Assembly (NCBI GenBank): GCA_963763215.1
Contig: CAVXNX010000017.1
Location: 186,001 to 250,000 of the forward strand
Length of the DNA stretch: 64,000 nt
Direction: 5' to 3'
Origin: DASQZK01 sp963763215
GTDB lineage: Bacteria; Bacteroidota; Bacteroidia; Bacteroidales; GCA-2748055
Part shown: one piece after another, positions 19,864 to 29,496 of the stretch
How positions within the stretch are numbered: position 1 is the stretch's first letter
Layout: every line of letters begins with the position of its first letter
Notes under the pieces: model-generated
What the model was told of the DNA's origin: nothing
What the model saw: the letters and a program-made list of their open reading frames with translations, nothing else
The model's database searches: none
Translations under genes and position numbers: made by a program

Positions 19864-20588
19864 TTTCGGCTGACCAGGACAGTGCGGGTCAGGTACAGAA
19901 AAAGAAAAATCACACCAATAAAATAGATCATATCACGGCTGTCGATCACTCCCCGGGACATCGACTGGTAATGATAGTCGATTCCGAGGGTTTCGATGAT
20001 GTGCACCACTTCCCCGGTCTGACCGGCTGAACCGATAAAATTGAAGCCGAGATAAAAAAGGAAGGAAAGCAGCACGGCCAGGATGAATGCGACGATCTGG
20101 TTTGATGTGAGTGATGAACTGAAAATGCCCACCGCCGCGTAGATCCCTCCCAGGAAGACAAGCCCGATATAAGATCCCCAGGTTCCGCCGGTGTCGATGT
20201 CTCCCCTCGGACTTCCCAGCAGCCATACCGAACCGAAAAAGATGAGTGTTGGAAGAACGGAGATGAGGACGAGCATCCAGGCCGCCAGGAATTTGGCCGT
20301 CACGATACCCAGGTCGGTCATGGGCCGGGTGAACAGGAGTTCGAGGGTTCCCGCCCTTTTCTCCTCCGAGAACATCCGCATGGTGATGGCCGGAACCAGG
20401 AAGAGAAAGACCCACGGCGCCAGGACGAATAAGGTGTTGAGACTGGCATAACCGCTGTCGAGGACATTCATGCTTCCGCTGAACACCCACATAAATAAAC
20501 TGTTCAGGAGAAGGAATACGATCACGACCACGTACCCCGTGAGTGAGCTGAAAAATCCCCGGATCTCCTTTTTATACAATGACCACAT
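19857..20588 (-). CDS. gldF: Gliding-type ABC transporter permease GldF
   Basis: A 243-residue ABC-2-type permease with six predicted helices. The N-terminus SLYKKEIRGFFSSLTGYVVVIVFLLLNSLFMW is typical of GldF, as is the cytoplasmic loop TMRMFSEEKRAGTLELLFTRPMTDLGIVTAKFLA. The C-terminal SMSRGVIDSRDMIYFIGVIFLFLYLTRTVL is also family-like. It would transport an unknown substrate together with GldG and an ATPase encoded elsewhere. Many non-gliding Bacteroidota keep gldF/gldG, so the pair does not prove motility. The frame is intact, and it leads the gldF-gldG-DUF4340 unit. Confidence 0.9.
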   Translation of the reverse strand: MWSLYKKEIRGFFSSLTGYVVVIVFLLLNSLFMWVFSGSMNVLDSGYASLNTLFVLAPWVFLFLVPAITMRMFSEEKRAGTLELLFTRPMTDLGIVTAKFLAAWMLVLISVLPTLIFFGSVWLLGSPRGDIDTGGTWGSYIGLVFLGGIYAAVGIFSSSLTSNQIVAFILAVLLSFLFYLGFNFIGSAGQTGEVVHIIETLGIDYHYQSMSRGVIDSRDMIYFIGVIFLFLYLTRTVLVSRKW

Positions 20589-20645
20589 AATGTCTGATCT
20601 GATCAGGTTTTGCGAAGTTAAGCAAATGAACGGTTAACGCAAGAT

Positions 20646-21815
20646 TTATCTGAAAGGTTCGGGAAGCTCCGAGTCGGGAAGTTCATTCAGGTCGGTCACC
20701 GTCACATTGTTGAAGTAGTAACGCAGAATGTCGGAATAAGAGTATCCCTGCCGGGCCATTTCCATTGCGCCCTCCTGGCTGAGGCCCACACCGTGTCCAT
20801 AGCCCCTTCCGCTGATCACCAGTGAATCGCCCACGAGGTTCATATCGAAAAAAGCCGAATTCAGTCCCAGGTCATCCCGGATGACCGACATCGAAAGGGT
20901 GTCCTTCCCATAGATAAAGGATTTCCGGCGGTGAGGCTGACGGATCATCAGCTTGTCGGTATCGGCGTCAGCGACGTCGAAGCCCTTGGCCTCGAGATAG
21001 CCGATCCAGATCTTCGGGCTGATGGTCTGGCTCCACTTGTCGTGCTTTTGGTTTTTGGAAAACGGATCAATGATCGCCTGGAGATAGTCTTTATCGACGG
21101 GCCAGACATCGGAAGCTCTCTCGGTTTCACCGCCGCTGTTGGAATGAAAAGCGGGAAGGATCAGCTGGCTGTGCTGGTCGGCCACGATGATATTGTGAGT
21201 GGCCAGCACAGCGGTATAAATATGCGGGTTCTGGTTGCTTTCGCCATGGTATGCCTGGCAATGCGTATGGTCGCAGAGGTTGAATCCTTCTCCGGCATGC
21301 CGGTCCCAGTTGCGAAGGGCATAGGTCCGGCAGAGCACAGCCTGCGCCTTGAAAAATTCATCCGGAGCTGAAGGTCCGGCCTCCGTCTCCACCACACCGG
21401 CCAGGTACCGGTCGAAATCGAGCTGGTTGACCATCTGCAGGGTTTGATGCGAGATTCCCGCTTCGATGGATCCGGAATAATCGGATGCCAAGCGGGAAGG
21501 CTCCACGGCCTTGATCCGGCAGTGGCCTTTCAGGAGACGGTCCTTGAAAAGAAGGTCCAGGAAAGGCCCGTACGTCGAGGTGCCATCATTCACATACAGG
21601 CTGTCATGGACAAGGCTGATGTAGTAAATTTCACCGGGATGCACCATGAAACGGCTCCGGCCATCGGCCATAAGATCATATTCCCCGCTTGTGCAATGGA
21701 AGGTGAAGGCCTGGATGAGTTGTTCATAAAAAAGTCCGACACGGATATCCTGTGCGAATATCCCTGCCAGGTTCAGCAGCAGTATTCCTGCGATGATCAA
21801 TGCTTTCCGCATCAT
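20646..21815 (-). CDS. SpoIID/LytB-domain secreted protein
   Basis: A 389-residue protein with a signal peptide (MRKALIIAGILLLNLAGIFAQ). The SpoIID domain shows YLAGVVETEAGPSAPDEFFKAQAVLCRTYAL (conserved Glu in VVxxE and the QAVxxRTYA motif), LPAFHSNSGGETE and a C-terminal GRGYGHGVGLSQEGAMEMARQGYSYSDILRYYFNN. SpoIID enzymes are lytic transglycosylases acting on stemless glycan, and relatives (LytB, amidase enhancers) act on peptidoglycan. All motifs of the family are present, so an active cell-wall enzyme is likely. It overlaps the lpxB stop by 4 bases and is probably translated in the same unit. Confidence 0.88.
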   Translation of the reverse strand: MMRKALIIAGILLLNLAGIFAQDIRVGLFYEQLIQAFTFHCTSGEYDLMADGRSRFMVHPGEIYYISLVHDSLYVNDGTSTYGPFLDLLFKDRLLKGHCRIKAVEPSRLASDYSGSIEAGISHQTLQMVNQLDFDRYLAGVVETEAGPSAPDEFFKAQAVLCRTYALRNWDRHAGEGFNLCDHTHCQAYHGESNQNPHIYTAVLATHNIIVADQHSQLILPAFHSNSGGETERASDVWPVDKDYLQAIIDPFSKNQKHDKWSQTISPKIWIGYLEAKGFDVADADTDKLMIRQPHRRKSFIYGKDTLSMSVIRDDLGLNSAFFDMNLVGDSLVISGRGYGHGVGLSQEGAMEMARQGYSYSDILRYYFNNVTVTDLNELPDSELPEPFR

Positions 21816-22937
21816 AGAACTCCTAAAATTTCAGTCATCCTGGCGGCCACACGTTCCGAACTTCCCGGGCCGCCCAGGCTTTCAATTATTTCGTCGTACC
21901 CCCTGATCATCTCTGCCCGGCAGGCATCCCCGTTGAGAATGTTGCCGAGTTCCGCGATGATCCGCTCTTTCAGCCGGAGCTGCAATAATTCCTTCACCAC
22001 TTCCCGGCCGGCTACCAGGTTCACCAGGGAAAAGAACCGTATTTTCACGATGCGCTTCCCGATATGGTACTGCAATCCCCCGGTTTTGTAGACCACCACC
22101 TGTGGAACCCTGAAAAGGGCCGTCTCCAGGGTGGCCGTGCCGGAGGTGACCACGGCTGCGCTGGCGATGCTGAGAAGATCGTAGGTCCGGTTCCTGACGA
22201 GCTTCACATCCGTACCCGCGGTGTACTTCTCATAAAATGCCGGATCGATGGCAGGGGCTCCTGCTATAACGAACTGATAACCGGGATATTTTGCTGCCGC
22301 CGGTAACATTTCGGGCAGGCACCTCATGATCTCGTGTTTCCGGCTCCCGCTGAGCAAGGCGACAACCGGCCGGTCACCGAGGGCATTCTCCTTCCTGAAT
22401 TTCTCCGGGTCGTGCCCCTCATTTCTGAACCGGCTTACGGCATCCATCAGGGGATTGCCGTAAAATTCAGCTTCAATGCCATTTTCCCGGAAAAAATCCA
22501 CCTCGAAGGGAAAAATCAGGAACAGCCTGTCGACGAAATCGTGAAGCTTCTTCACCCGTGATTTTTTCCATGCCCATACTTTCGGGGAGATATAATAAAA
22601 GACTCTCAGCCCCTTCGCTTTGGCGAATTCGGCCATCCGCAGGTTGAAACCGGCATAGTCCACCAGGATCAGCACGTCGGGATGCCACTGTGCAATATCC
22701 TGTTTGCACAGGTTCATGTTCCTGCCGATGGTCCGGATATTGGCCACCACATCGACTATGCCCATAAACGCCATTTCGCGGTAATGTTTAACGGGCTCCT
22801 TTCCGGCCAGCCTCCGCCATCAGGTCGCCGCCAAAGAACCTGAATTCAGCCGCCTTGTCGAATTTCTTCAGGCCTTTCATCAGGTTTGATGCATGGAGGT
22901 CTCCGGATGCCTCCCCGGCGATGAGGTAGTATTTCAT
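21812..22937 (-). CDS. lpxB: Lipid-A-disaccharide synthase (one frame change)
   Basis: LpxB joins UDP-2,3-diacylglucosamine and lipid X in lipid A synthesis. The ATG at 22937 gives MKYYLIAGEASGDLHASNLM, the diagnostic GEASGD motif. The frame shifts at about 22810, where a CCGG stretch yields a false stop and the other frame continues EPVKHYREMAFMGIVDV. The rest contains DYAGFNLRMAEFAK, YYISPKVWAWKKSRVKKL, FPFEVDFFRENGIEAEFYGNPLMD and VTSGTATLETALFRVPQVVVYK, all LpxB blocks. The joined length of about 375 residues fits. It shows a Gram-negative outer membrane with lipid A. Confidence 0.92.
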
Positions 22938-22943
22938 GGGCGG

Positions 22944-23237
22944 TCAGGCGAATTTCAGGATGATGATGACAATCCCGGTAATGAACATGGCAATGATGAC
23001 CCCGCGGGCACTGGATAAGCTGTTTCTGCGGATGAATGCAAAAAAGAGCAGGAGGTTGGGCAACAGGCAGAGACTAAGCAGCCGGGGAGCGGCGCCGACC
23101 TCCTTCAACATCCTGAAATAATCCCCCGGGCTGTGTTGTCCTTTTTTCAGGAAGATGATGAGAATGAAACACACCGCCGGAAGAAGGACGCCAGTGAGGA
23201 TGCCTGTGGGGATTGAATTCAGTTTGTTTTGCTTCAT
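22944..23237 (-). CDS. Small membrane protein, unknown function
   Basis: A 97-residue protein with three likely membrane segments (about residues 9-29, 50-68 and 77-96) and a basic loop between the first two (KKGQHSPGDYFRMLKEV). It lies between surE and lpxB, with 6 bases to the lpxB start. I recall small membrane ORFs at this position in Bacteroidota but recognise no named family. A role linked to envelope lipid synthesis is only suggested by context. Confidence 0.7.
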   Translation of the reverse strand: MKQNKLNSIPTGILTGVLLPAVCFILIIFLKKGQHSPGDYFRMLKEVGAAPRLLSLCLLPNLLLFFAFIRRNSLSSARGVIIAMFITGIVIIILKFA

Positions 23238-23286
23238 GCCTGGGGCTGGTTGATCTGATTATGCGTTCATCCTGCCGGATACCGGC

Positions 23287-24066
23287 CTAGAGTGAATTAA
23301 GGTTCCAATTGTCAAAATGCGGCCAGGATTTGTAGGCGGTGAGATCCACCTGGATGGGAACGATCGATACATACCCCTGTCTCAGTGCATACTCGTCGGT
23401 ATCTTCCGCTTTCTCCTCCTGGTTGAAATAATTGCCCGTCAGCCAAAAATATTCGCCGTTATGCGGATCGATCCTTTTGACAAATTCTTCCTTCCAGTAT
23501 CCCCGCGTCTGGCGGCAGATTTTTATCCCTTTGAGGGCTTTCAGGTCAATTGCCGGAATGTTCACATTCAGGCAGACTCCCTCAGGAAGGTTCCGGTCGA
23601 TGATGTTCTCAATGGTTTTTGTCACGATAACCTGGGCGGCAGAGAAATCCGCGTCAGGGTCATAATCGAGCAGCGAGAAGCCGGCAGAAGGGATGAGGTT
23701 GATGCAACCCTCCATGGCTGCCGCCATTGTACCGGAATAGACAATGCTCGATGAAGAGTTTGATCCGTGATTGATCCCCGACAGGACGATATCGGGCCTC
23801 CGTGCCGTAAGCTGGTTCAGGGCCAGCTTAACACAATCCACCGGCGTGCCTTCACAGCTATAGATCACCAGATCCTTTTCCTCCCTGATCTTATTGACCC
23901 TGAGGGGGTTTTTAATGGTGATGGCATGAGACATCCCCGACATGGCATGCGAGGGAGCGGCAACAATCACCTTCCCGTAATTCCGTGCAGCCTCGACCAG
24001 GCATCTCAGCCCTTTCGCATCGATGCCGTCATCATTGGAAATTAATATCAATCTGGATTCTTTCAA
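23287..24066 (-). CDS. surE: 5'/3'-nucleotidase SurE
   Basis: A 259-residue SurE-family metal-dependent phosphatase that removes phosphate from nucleoside monophosphates. The N-terminal LILISNDDGIDAKGLRCLV holds the metal-binding DD pair. SHAMSGMSHAIT, YSCEGTPVDCVKLAL and PDIVLSGINHGSNSSSSIVYSGTMAAAMEG complete the active-site loops (Ser and Asn ligands). The length is normal and the frame intact. It is the first gene of the minus-strand unit that continues with the small membrane protein and lpxB, divergent from pheT. Confidence 0.93.
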   Translation of the reverse strand: MKESRLILISNDDGIDAKGLRCLVEAARNYGKVIVAAPSHAMSGMSHAITIKNPLRVNKIREEKDLVIYSCEGTPVDCVKLALNQLTARRPDIVLSGINHGSNSSSSIVYSGTMAAAMEGCINLIPSAGFSLLDYDPDADFSAAQVIVTKTIENIIDRNLPEGVCLNVNIPAIDLKALKGIKICRQTRGYWKEEFVKRIDPHNGEYFWLTGNYFNQEEKAEDTDEYALRQGYVSIVPIQVDLTAYKSWPHFDNWNLNSL

Positions 24067-24186
24067 CCTCTTCTGTTTTTATGAACTACAAAAATATTGA
24101 TTTCAGCTGAACTTACAATGGGAAATCCGCGCCTTTCGGAATGTGGCGAATTTATCAACATCTTGGATGTTTTGAGGTTTATTTGC

Positions 24187-24194
24187 TATTTTTG
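24187..24194 (+). promoter_or_regulatory. Bacteroidota -7 promoter box for pheT
   Basis: TATTTTTG fits the Bacteroidota consensus TAnnTTTG. A TTG at 24163-24165 lies 21 bases upstream, a plausible -33 element. The pheT ATG begins 25 bases downstream, so the 5' leader would be short. Confidence 0.6.
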
Positions 24195-24219
24195 TCGTTC
24201 ATGTTTTAAATGAATAAAA

Positions 24220-26674
24220 ATGAAGATATCCTACAACTGGCTGAAAGATTATATCGATCCCATACCCTCACCCGGAGAAACCGCTGAAATCCTCACCGGC
24301 ACGGGTCTTGAGGTTGAAGCGGCTGGAAGAGCGGGAATCGGTGAAGGGAGGCCTGAGGGGTGTGGTCATCGGTGAGGTGAAAACCTGCGAGAAGCATCCC
24401 AATGCGGACAAGCTCAGCGTGACCACCGTGGATATCGGCCAGGACCGGCTCCTTCCCATCGTTTGCGGAGCTCCCAATGTCAGGGCCGGTCAGAAAGTTG
24501 CGGTGGCACTCGTCGGGACAACCCTTTACATGGGTCAGGAAAGCCTGACCCTGAAAAAGGCAAAGATCAGGGGTGAAGTTTCCGAAGGCATGATCTGTGC
24601 TGAAGACGAACTTGGCCTCGGCACCGGCCACGAAGGGATCATGGTCCTCGATCCCTCGGCCAGTGCTAGGAATGCCGGCTGCCGAATATTTCAACGTGAC
24701 CGTCGATCATGTTTTCGAGATCGGGCTGACACCCAACCGGATCGACGGAGCTTCGCATTTCGGCGTGGCACGCGACCTGGCGGCTTTCCTCAGCCAGAGC
24801 CAACATGTAAGCCTCATCAGCCCTTCAGTGGATGATTTTCACATCGATGATACCTCCAATCCCATCGAAGTGATCATGGAGGACCGCCAGGGTTGCATCC
24901 GCTACTCGGGCATCACCATCTCCGGCATTACGGTAGGCCCCTCACCGGAGTGGCTGCAGACAAAGCTGCGGGCCATCGGCCTCAATCCGATCAACAACGT
25001 CGTGGATATCACCAATTTCGTCCTGCATGAAACCGGCCAGCCCCTGCATGCTTTCGATGCCGACAGGATCACCGGCAACAAGGTGATTGTCAAGACCATG
25101 CCCGAAGGAACACCTTTCATCACCCTCGATGGAGAAACACGATCGCTTTCAGGCGAAGACCTGATGATCTGCAACGAAAAGGAAGGCATGTGCATTGCCG
25201 GCGTTTTTGGCGGACTGGAATCGGGGGTTAAGGACGAAACGACAAACATCTTCCTCGAGAGCGCCTGTTTCAATCCGGTTTATATCCGGAAAACCGCCCG
25301 GCGCCATCTCCTGAACACCGACTCCGCCTTCCGTTTCGAACGGGGATCGGATCCCAATATCACCGTTTATGCCCTGAAAAGGGCCGCCATGCTGATCCGG
25401 GAAATTGCCGGAGGCAAGATCTCGTCGGAGATCGCCGATATATACCCCGAACCGGTGGCCGATGTTGAAGTCACCCTCGACATGGGAATACCTCGACCGG
25501 CTGATCGGTAAAGTATCTCGATCGCCGGCTGGTCAGAACGATCCTGAATTCTCTCGATATCCGGATCGAAAAGGAATCAGACACGGCACTTGCATCTCCG
25601 GGTCCCGCCCTACCGCGCCGACGTGCAGCGACCGGCGGATGTGGTTGAGGAGATTCTGCGGATCTACGGCTATAACCAGGTGGAGATCAGCCAAAGTCTT
25701 CATTCCACCCTTTCCTCCGTTGAAAAACCCGATAAGGAAAAGGTCCTTCAGCTGGTTGCCGAACTCCTCTCGGCCAACGGATTCAATGAGATGATGTCCA
25801 ATTCCCTCACCAAATCGGCCTATTACGAAAACGAGGAAAACGGCGACCGGACCCTCGTCCGGATCTTCAACCCCCTGAGCTCCGACCTCAATTCGATGCG
25901 GAAGACCCTGCTCTTCGGCGGGCTGGAAGCCATTGCCTATAATACGAACCGCAAGAATCCGGACCTCAGGCTGTATGAATTCGGGAATGTTTACGCCCTC
26001 GATCCGTCAGCCCGAGGGCGAAGCGCTCGACAAGTACCACGAGGAAGAACATCTCGGCCTGTTCCTGACCGGTGAGAAACTTCCGGTCAACTGGACCACA
26101 GGACATTCTCAAACGAGCTTTTACCAGCTGAAGGCATTCGTGGGCCTTGTGCTGAAAAGACTGGGCTTCGACACCGCGAGTCTCCATACCGCCGACCATA
26201 ACAACGCTTACCTGGGCGAAGGGATCCGTTACCTTTACCACGACATCGAACTTTGTCAGTTCGGAAGCGTTGATAAAACAGACACGCCAGATGTTCGACA
26301 TCGATGAGGAGGTTTATTACGCCGATTTTAACTGGAACGCTGTTCTGAAGAGCATCGACACGAGGCCGACGACCTTCACCCCTCTTCCCAAATATCCGGA
26401 AGTGCGGCGTGACCTGTCGATGGTTCTCGAAAAGCAGGTCCGATTCGAAGATATTCGGAAAACGGCATCCAAAGCGGAGAAGAGGATCCTGAAAAATATG
26501 GATATCTTCGATGTTTACGAGGGAGACAAAATTGAAAAAGGGAAGAAATCGTATGCGGTCAGCTTTATCCTGCAGGATGAGACCCAGACACTGACGGACC
26601 GGTACATCGATAAGGTCATGAATGCCATTGCCCGGGCTCTCGAGAAAGAGCTCGGAGCACAAATCAGAGCCTGA
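24220..26674 (+). CDS. pheT: Phenylalanine--tRNA ligase beta subunit (many frame changes)
   Basis: The ATG at 24220 gives MKISYNWLKDYIDP, the standard PheT start. Recognisable blocks then run in three frames: the tRNA-binding EMAP/OB fold (VVIGEVKTCEKHPNADKLSVTTVDIG, CGAPNVRAGQKVAVALVG), EIGLTPNRIDGASHFGVARDLAA, the B3/B4 editing domain (NNVVDITNFVLHETGQPLHAFDAD, FERGSDPN), the B5 domain (ADVVEEILRIYGYNQVE), the catalytic-like core, and the C-terminal ferredoxin-fold anticodon-binding domain (FTPLPKYPEVRRDLSMVLEKQ ... SYAVSFILQDETQTLTDRYIDKVM). Frame changes are needed near 24325, 24665, 25490-25600, 26010 and 26265. The total of about 818 residues is normal. As an essential gene it is strong evidence that the breaks are sequence errors. 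Confidence 0.92.
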
Positions 26675-26676
26675 TC

Positions 26677-27180
26677 ATGGAACGGATTCATCTTCGGAAA
26701 GGAGACATTACAAAGATGGAGGTAGATGCCATCGTCAATGCCGCCAACAAATCGCTTTTGGGCGGTGGCGGCGTCGACGGGGCTATCCACCGGGCCGCAG
26801 GACCCCGCCTGCTGGAAGAAACCCGGACGCTTCATGGCTGTGAAACCGGCGATGCAAAGATCACCAAAGGTTATAACCTGCCTGCTCAGTATGTCATTCA
26901 TACGGTCGGACCCGTATGGAGAGACGGTGAGCATGACGAGCCGCAACTGTTGGAAAGCTGCTATACGCGGAGCCTCGAAGTGGCCCGGGATAACGGCGTC
27001 CGTTCAATCGCCTTCCCCGGCATCAGCACCGGCATTTACGGATTTCCGAAAGATAAGGCGGCACAGATCGCCGTGGATGCCGTCAGAACTTTCCTGGAGC
27101 ATAATGAACTGCCCCGGGAAGTGTATTTTGTGGCTTTCGACGATGAAAGCCACCGGATTTATGAAAAACTCCTGAGTTAA
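26677..27180 (+). CDS. Macrodomain protein (O-acetyl-ADP-ribose deacetylase type)
   Basis: A 167-residue MacroD/YmdB-type macrodomain. Ligand-binding motifs are VDAIVNAANKSLLGGGGVDGAIH (catalytic Asn/Asp and the glycine loop), CETGDAKITKGYNLPAQYVIHTVGP and FPGISTGIYGFPKDKAA (diphosphate loop). Family members hydrolyse O-acetyl-ADP-ribose and mono-ADP-ribose on proteins or nucleic acids. It starts 2 bases after pheT and has no frame defect. No ADP-ribosyltransferase is seen nearby, so a house-keeping rather than toxin-antitoxin role is more likely. Confidence 0.9.
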   Translation: MERIHLRKGDITKMEVDAIVNAANKSLLGGGGVDGAIHRAAGPRLLEETRTLHGCETGDAKITKGYNLPAQYVIHTVGPVWRDGEHDEPQLLESCYTRSLEVARDNGVRSIAFPGISTGIYGFPKDKAAQIAVDAVRTFLEHNELPREVYFVAFDDESHRIYEKLLS

Positions 27181-27197
27181 CCCATCAAAAGAAATTT

Positions 27198-28079
27198 ATG
27201 CCGGCTCTGTTAGCAGAAGAAGGAAGTGTGAAGAAATACATGTCGATGGTGAAATTTGCCCACACCATCTTTGCCATGCCGTTTGCCATAACCGGCTTTT
27301 TCCTCGGCATACATGATGCGCACGCCCCGTTGAGCTGGCGGCTTCTGATCCTGGTCGTGATGTGCATGGTTTTTGCCAGAAATGCCGCAATGGCTTTTAA
27401 CCGGTATTCCGACCGTCATTTTGATTCCAAAAATCCGAGGACTTTGGGCCGGGAAATTCCCCGGGGGGTCATCAGACCTTCTTCAGCCCTGTTCTTCGTC
27501 ATTCTAAACTCCATCTTTTTCATCGCCACCACCTGGTACATCAACCGCCTGACATTTTACCTCTCGCCGGTCGCTCTCCTGGTCATCCTGGGTTACAGCC
27601 TGACCAAGAAATACACCAGCCTCTGCCATTTCGTCCTGGGCATCGGCCTCTCTCTGGCTCCCATTGGGGCATACCTTTCGGTGACGGGTGAATTCAGCCT
27701 CCTGCCGGTGTTCTATTCCATCCTGGTGCTATTCTGGGTCAGCGGGTTCGACATGCTGTACGCCCTTCAGGATGAAGATTTCGACAAGACCATGAACCTC
27801 AAATCGATGGTGGTTTTTCTCGGGCGCAGAGGAGCCATCCGGCTGTCCGTGATCACGCATATCGTCTCGGCTGCCATGGTCATCGTCATCGGCTATTTCG
27901 CCGGCTTCGGCATCCTTTACTGGATCGGCTCCTTCATCTTTGCCGGGCTCCTCGCCTACCAGCACATGATCGTCAGCCCCAATGATCTCAGCCGGCTCAA
28001 CGTGGCATTTTTCACCCTCAACGGCATTGCCAGCCTGATTTTCGCCGCCTTTAACATCTCGGATCTCTTTTTCAAATGA
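27198..28079 (+). CDS. mqnP: UbiA-family prenyltransferase, probable MqnP
   Basis: A 293-residue integral membrane protein with eight or nine helices. Both aspartate-rich motifs of UbiA enzymes are present: AMAFNRYSDRHFDSKNPRT (NxxxDxxxD) and DMLYALQDEDFD (DxxxD). The N-terminal VKFAHTIFAMPFAITGFFLG and the LGREIPRG segment resemble the futalosine-pathway prenyltransferase MqnP more than true UbiA. It would attach a polyprenyl chain to the aromatic precursor at the membrane. The presence of mqnA at 7826 supports this reading. 4-Hydroxybenzoate prenyltransferase activity is the alternative. Confidence 0.78.
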   Translation: MPALLAEEGSVKKYMSMVKFAHTIFAMPFAITGFFLGIHDAHAPLSWRLLILVVMCMVFARNAAMAFNRYSDRHFDSKNPRTLGREIPRGVIRPSSALFFVILNSIFFIATTWYINRLTFYLSPVALLVILGYSLTKKYTSLCHFVLGIGLSLAPIGAYLSVTGEFSLLPVFYSILVLFWVSGFDMLYALQDEDFDKTMNLKSMVVFLGRRGAIRLSVITHIVSAAMVIVIGYFAGFGILYWIGSFIFAGLLAYQHMIVSPNDLSRLNVAFFTLNGIASLIFAAFNISDLFFK

Positions 28080-28175
28080 GGGGATTTTTTGTAACTTTTT
28101 CGGTCCGGACCGGGTACAATTCCTGTAACTGACGATATAGCGCACCCGAAAATTTCAAAACACCTCAGATCCGTC

Positions 28176-29323
28176 ATGAGAACACCAATCCTGTTATTGA
28201 GCTTTCTGTCACTCTCCGTCAGCCTCTTTTCCCAGACGGATCCTTATCTTATTCAGAGCATCCGGAAAGGCGATGAAGTGAACTGCGTGGCGTTCTCCCC
28301 CGACGGGAACAGGATCATCGCGGGGTACAGCGACGGATCGGCCAAAATCATCGACTGGGCCTCGGGAAAGGTTGAAGTTGAAGTGAAAGGACACTGGAAG
28401 GCGGTCAATGTTGTGGCTTTCGATCCCAAAGGAAGGTATTTTATGACCGCCGGCGACAACACCATCAAAATCTGGTCGCCGGAGGGGCAACAGATCTACA
28501 ACCTGAAGAACCATACCACCACCATCGTTTCAGCCGATATTGATACCTCGGGCGAATTCATGGTCAGCGGGGCCATCAGCCATATCTTCAAGCAATGGAA
28601 TGTCCTCAAAGGCGAAATGATCCGGAATTTTGACGGTCATACCGATGTGGCCATGGCGGTTTGCTATAGCAGGGACGGCAAGAAAATCGCCAGCGGGTCG
28701 GGCGACCATACCATCAAGATCTGGGATTCGCGGCACCGGCGCTGCAGCTGATGACCCTCCCCGGTCACGAAAGCGATATCTATGCCGTGAAATTCAGTCC
28801 CGACGGCAATCTCCTTGCCAGCTGCGGGAAAGACAAGACCATTCATCTTTACGACCTGCGGGAGGGCAAACTCCTCAGAACGCTCAAGGGCCACTCCAAA
28901 TATGTCATCGACATTGCCTTCTCACCCGACGGACTTCATCTTCTCAGCGCGTCTCTTGACGAGGAGATCCGGCTCTGGGAAGTGGCCACCGGCGCCACCC
29001 TGTATTCGTTTATCGACCATGAAGGCCCCGTGACCCACGTGACATTTTCTCCCGACGGGAACATTTTCGCTTCTTCCTCCCTCGACAAAACCATAAAAAT
29101 CTGGCGATTTTCGAAGGAAATTATCGCCGATTTTTACTACAGCCCGCAGATCATCGAAAAAATGCGGAAAATGGATGTCTTCCTTCCCAAACAAAAAGGG
29201 GAAAGTTCATCCGATTTCAAGGCCAGGCAGGAAAAGGCTGAAGCGGCCCGGAAGGCCATTTACGAGGAATTTTACAACACATACCTGGACGACCTGAAGA
29301 AGGGAACCCTCCCCGGTTCATGA
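28176..29323 (+). CDS. Secreted WD40-repeat protein (one frame change)
   Basis: A signal peptide (RTPILLLSFLSLSVSLFSQ) is followed by about seven WD40 blades, seen as recurring GH/DxxxAFSPDGxxxxSGSxDxTIKIWD units (for example AMAVCYSRDGKKIASGSGDHTIKIWD, AVKFSPDGNLLASCGKDKTIHLYD). The frame changes near 28730, and the second reading continues at MTLPGHESDIY. After the propeller comes a charged C-terminal tail (FLPKQKGESSSDFKARQEKAEAARKAIYEEF). The whole is about 382 residues, forming a periplasmic or surface beta-propeller for protein binding. The partner is unknown. Confidence 0.82.
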
Positions 29324-29372
29324 TCATGCTGTGAAACAGCACGGATTTGCTGGCTTTGCCGTCTTAAGTCCT

Positions 29373-29380
29373 TAATTTTG
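29373..29380 (+). promoter_or_regulatory. Bacteroidota -7 promoter box before the tnaA leader
   Basis: TAATTTTG matches TAnnTTTG exactly. Upstream TTTG sequences lie at 29346-29349 and 29355-29358, giving spacings of 23 and 14 bases, neither ideal for a -33 box. Transcription would begin about 15-20 bases before the small ORF at 29404. Confidence 0.5.
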
Positions 29381-29403
29381 CAGGGTATTTCGAACCCGGC
29401 AGA

Positions 29404-29460
29404 ATGAACCCCGATTCCAAACATATCTGGCTCAATATCAAAGACAGGGATGCTTTTTAA
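29404..29460 (+). CDS. Candidate TnaC-like leader peptide, 18 residues
   Basis: The ORF encodes MNPDSKHIWLNIKDRDAF and stop TAA, 71 bases before the tnaA ATG. It has a single tryptophan codon, and HIWLNIKDR is reminiscent of the SKWFNIDNK core of E. coli TnaC, the leader whose stalling by tryptophan prevents Rho termination. Differences are clear: the residue four after Trp is Lys instead of Asp (Asp is five after), there is no proline before the stop, and the stop is TAA. A consensus -7 box lies just upstream. No strong ribosome-binding site is visible, which is common in Bacteroidota. Coding status is inferred from position and composition only. Confidence 0.5.
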   Translation: MNPDSKHIWLNIKDRDAF

Positions 29461-29463
29461 GCG

Positions 29464-29496
29464 CTTCCCTCCTTCGCTTTTCTCCCTTCTCCACCA
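29464..29496 (+). promoter_or_regulatory. C-rich, G-poor spacer, possible Rho-utilisation site
   Basis: Of 33 bases, 17 are C and only one is G. Such unstructured C-rich RNA is typical of rut sites. It lies between the leader ORF stop and tnaA, where the E. coli tna operon carries its rut site. Confidence 0.4.

Noticed and set aside
24201..24209. Two-codon ORF ATG TTT TAA (Met-Phe-stop) before pheT as a Phe leader
   Set aside because: It begins at or before the expected transcription start from the -7 box at 24187, and two codons are too few to be convincing.
24220..26674. pheT as a pseudogene
   Set aside because: All domains survive in order, breaks are single-base, and the gene is essential; sequence error is far likelier.
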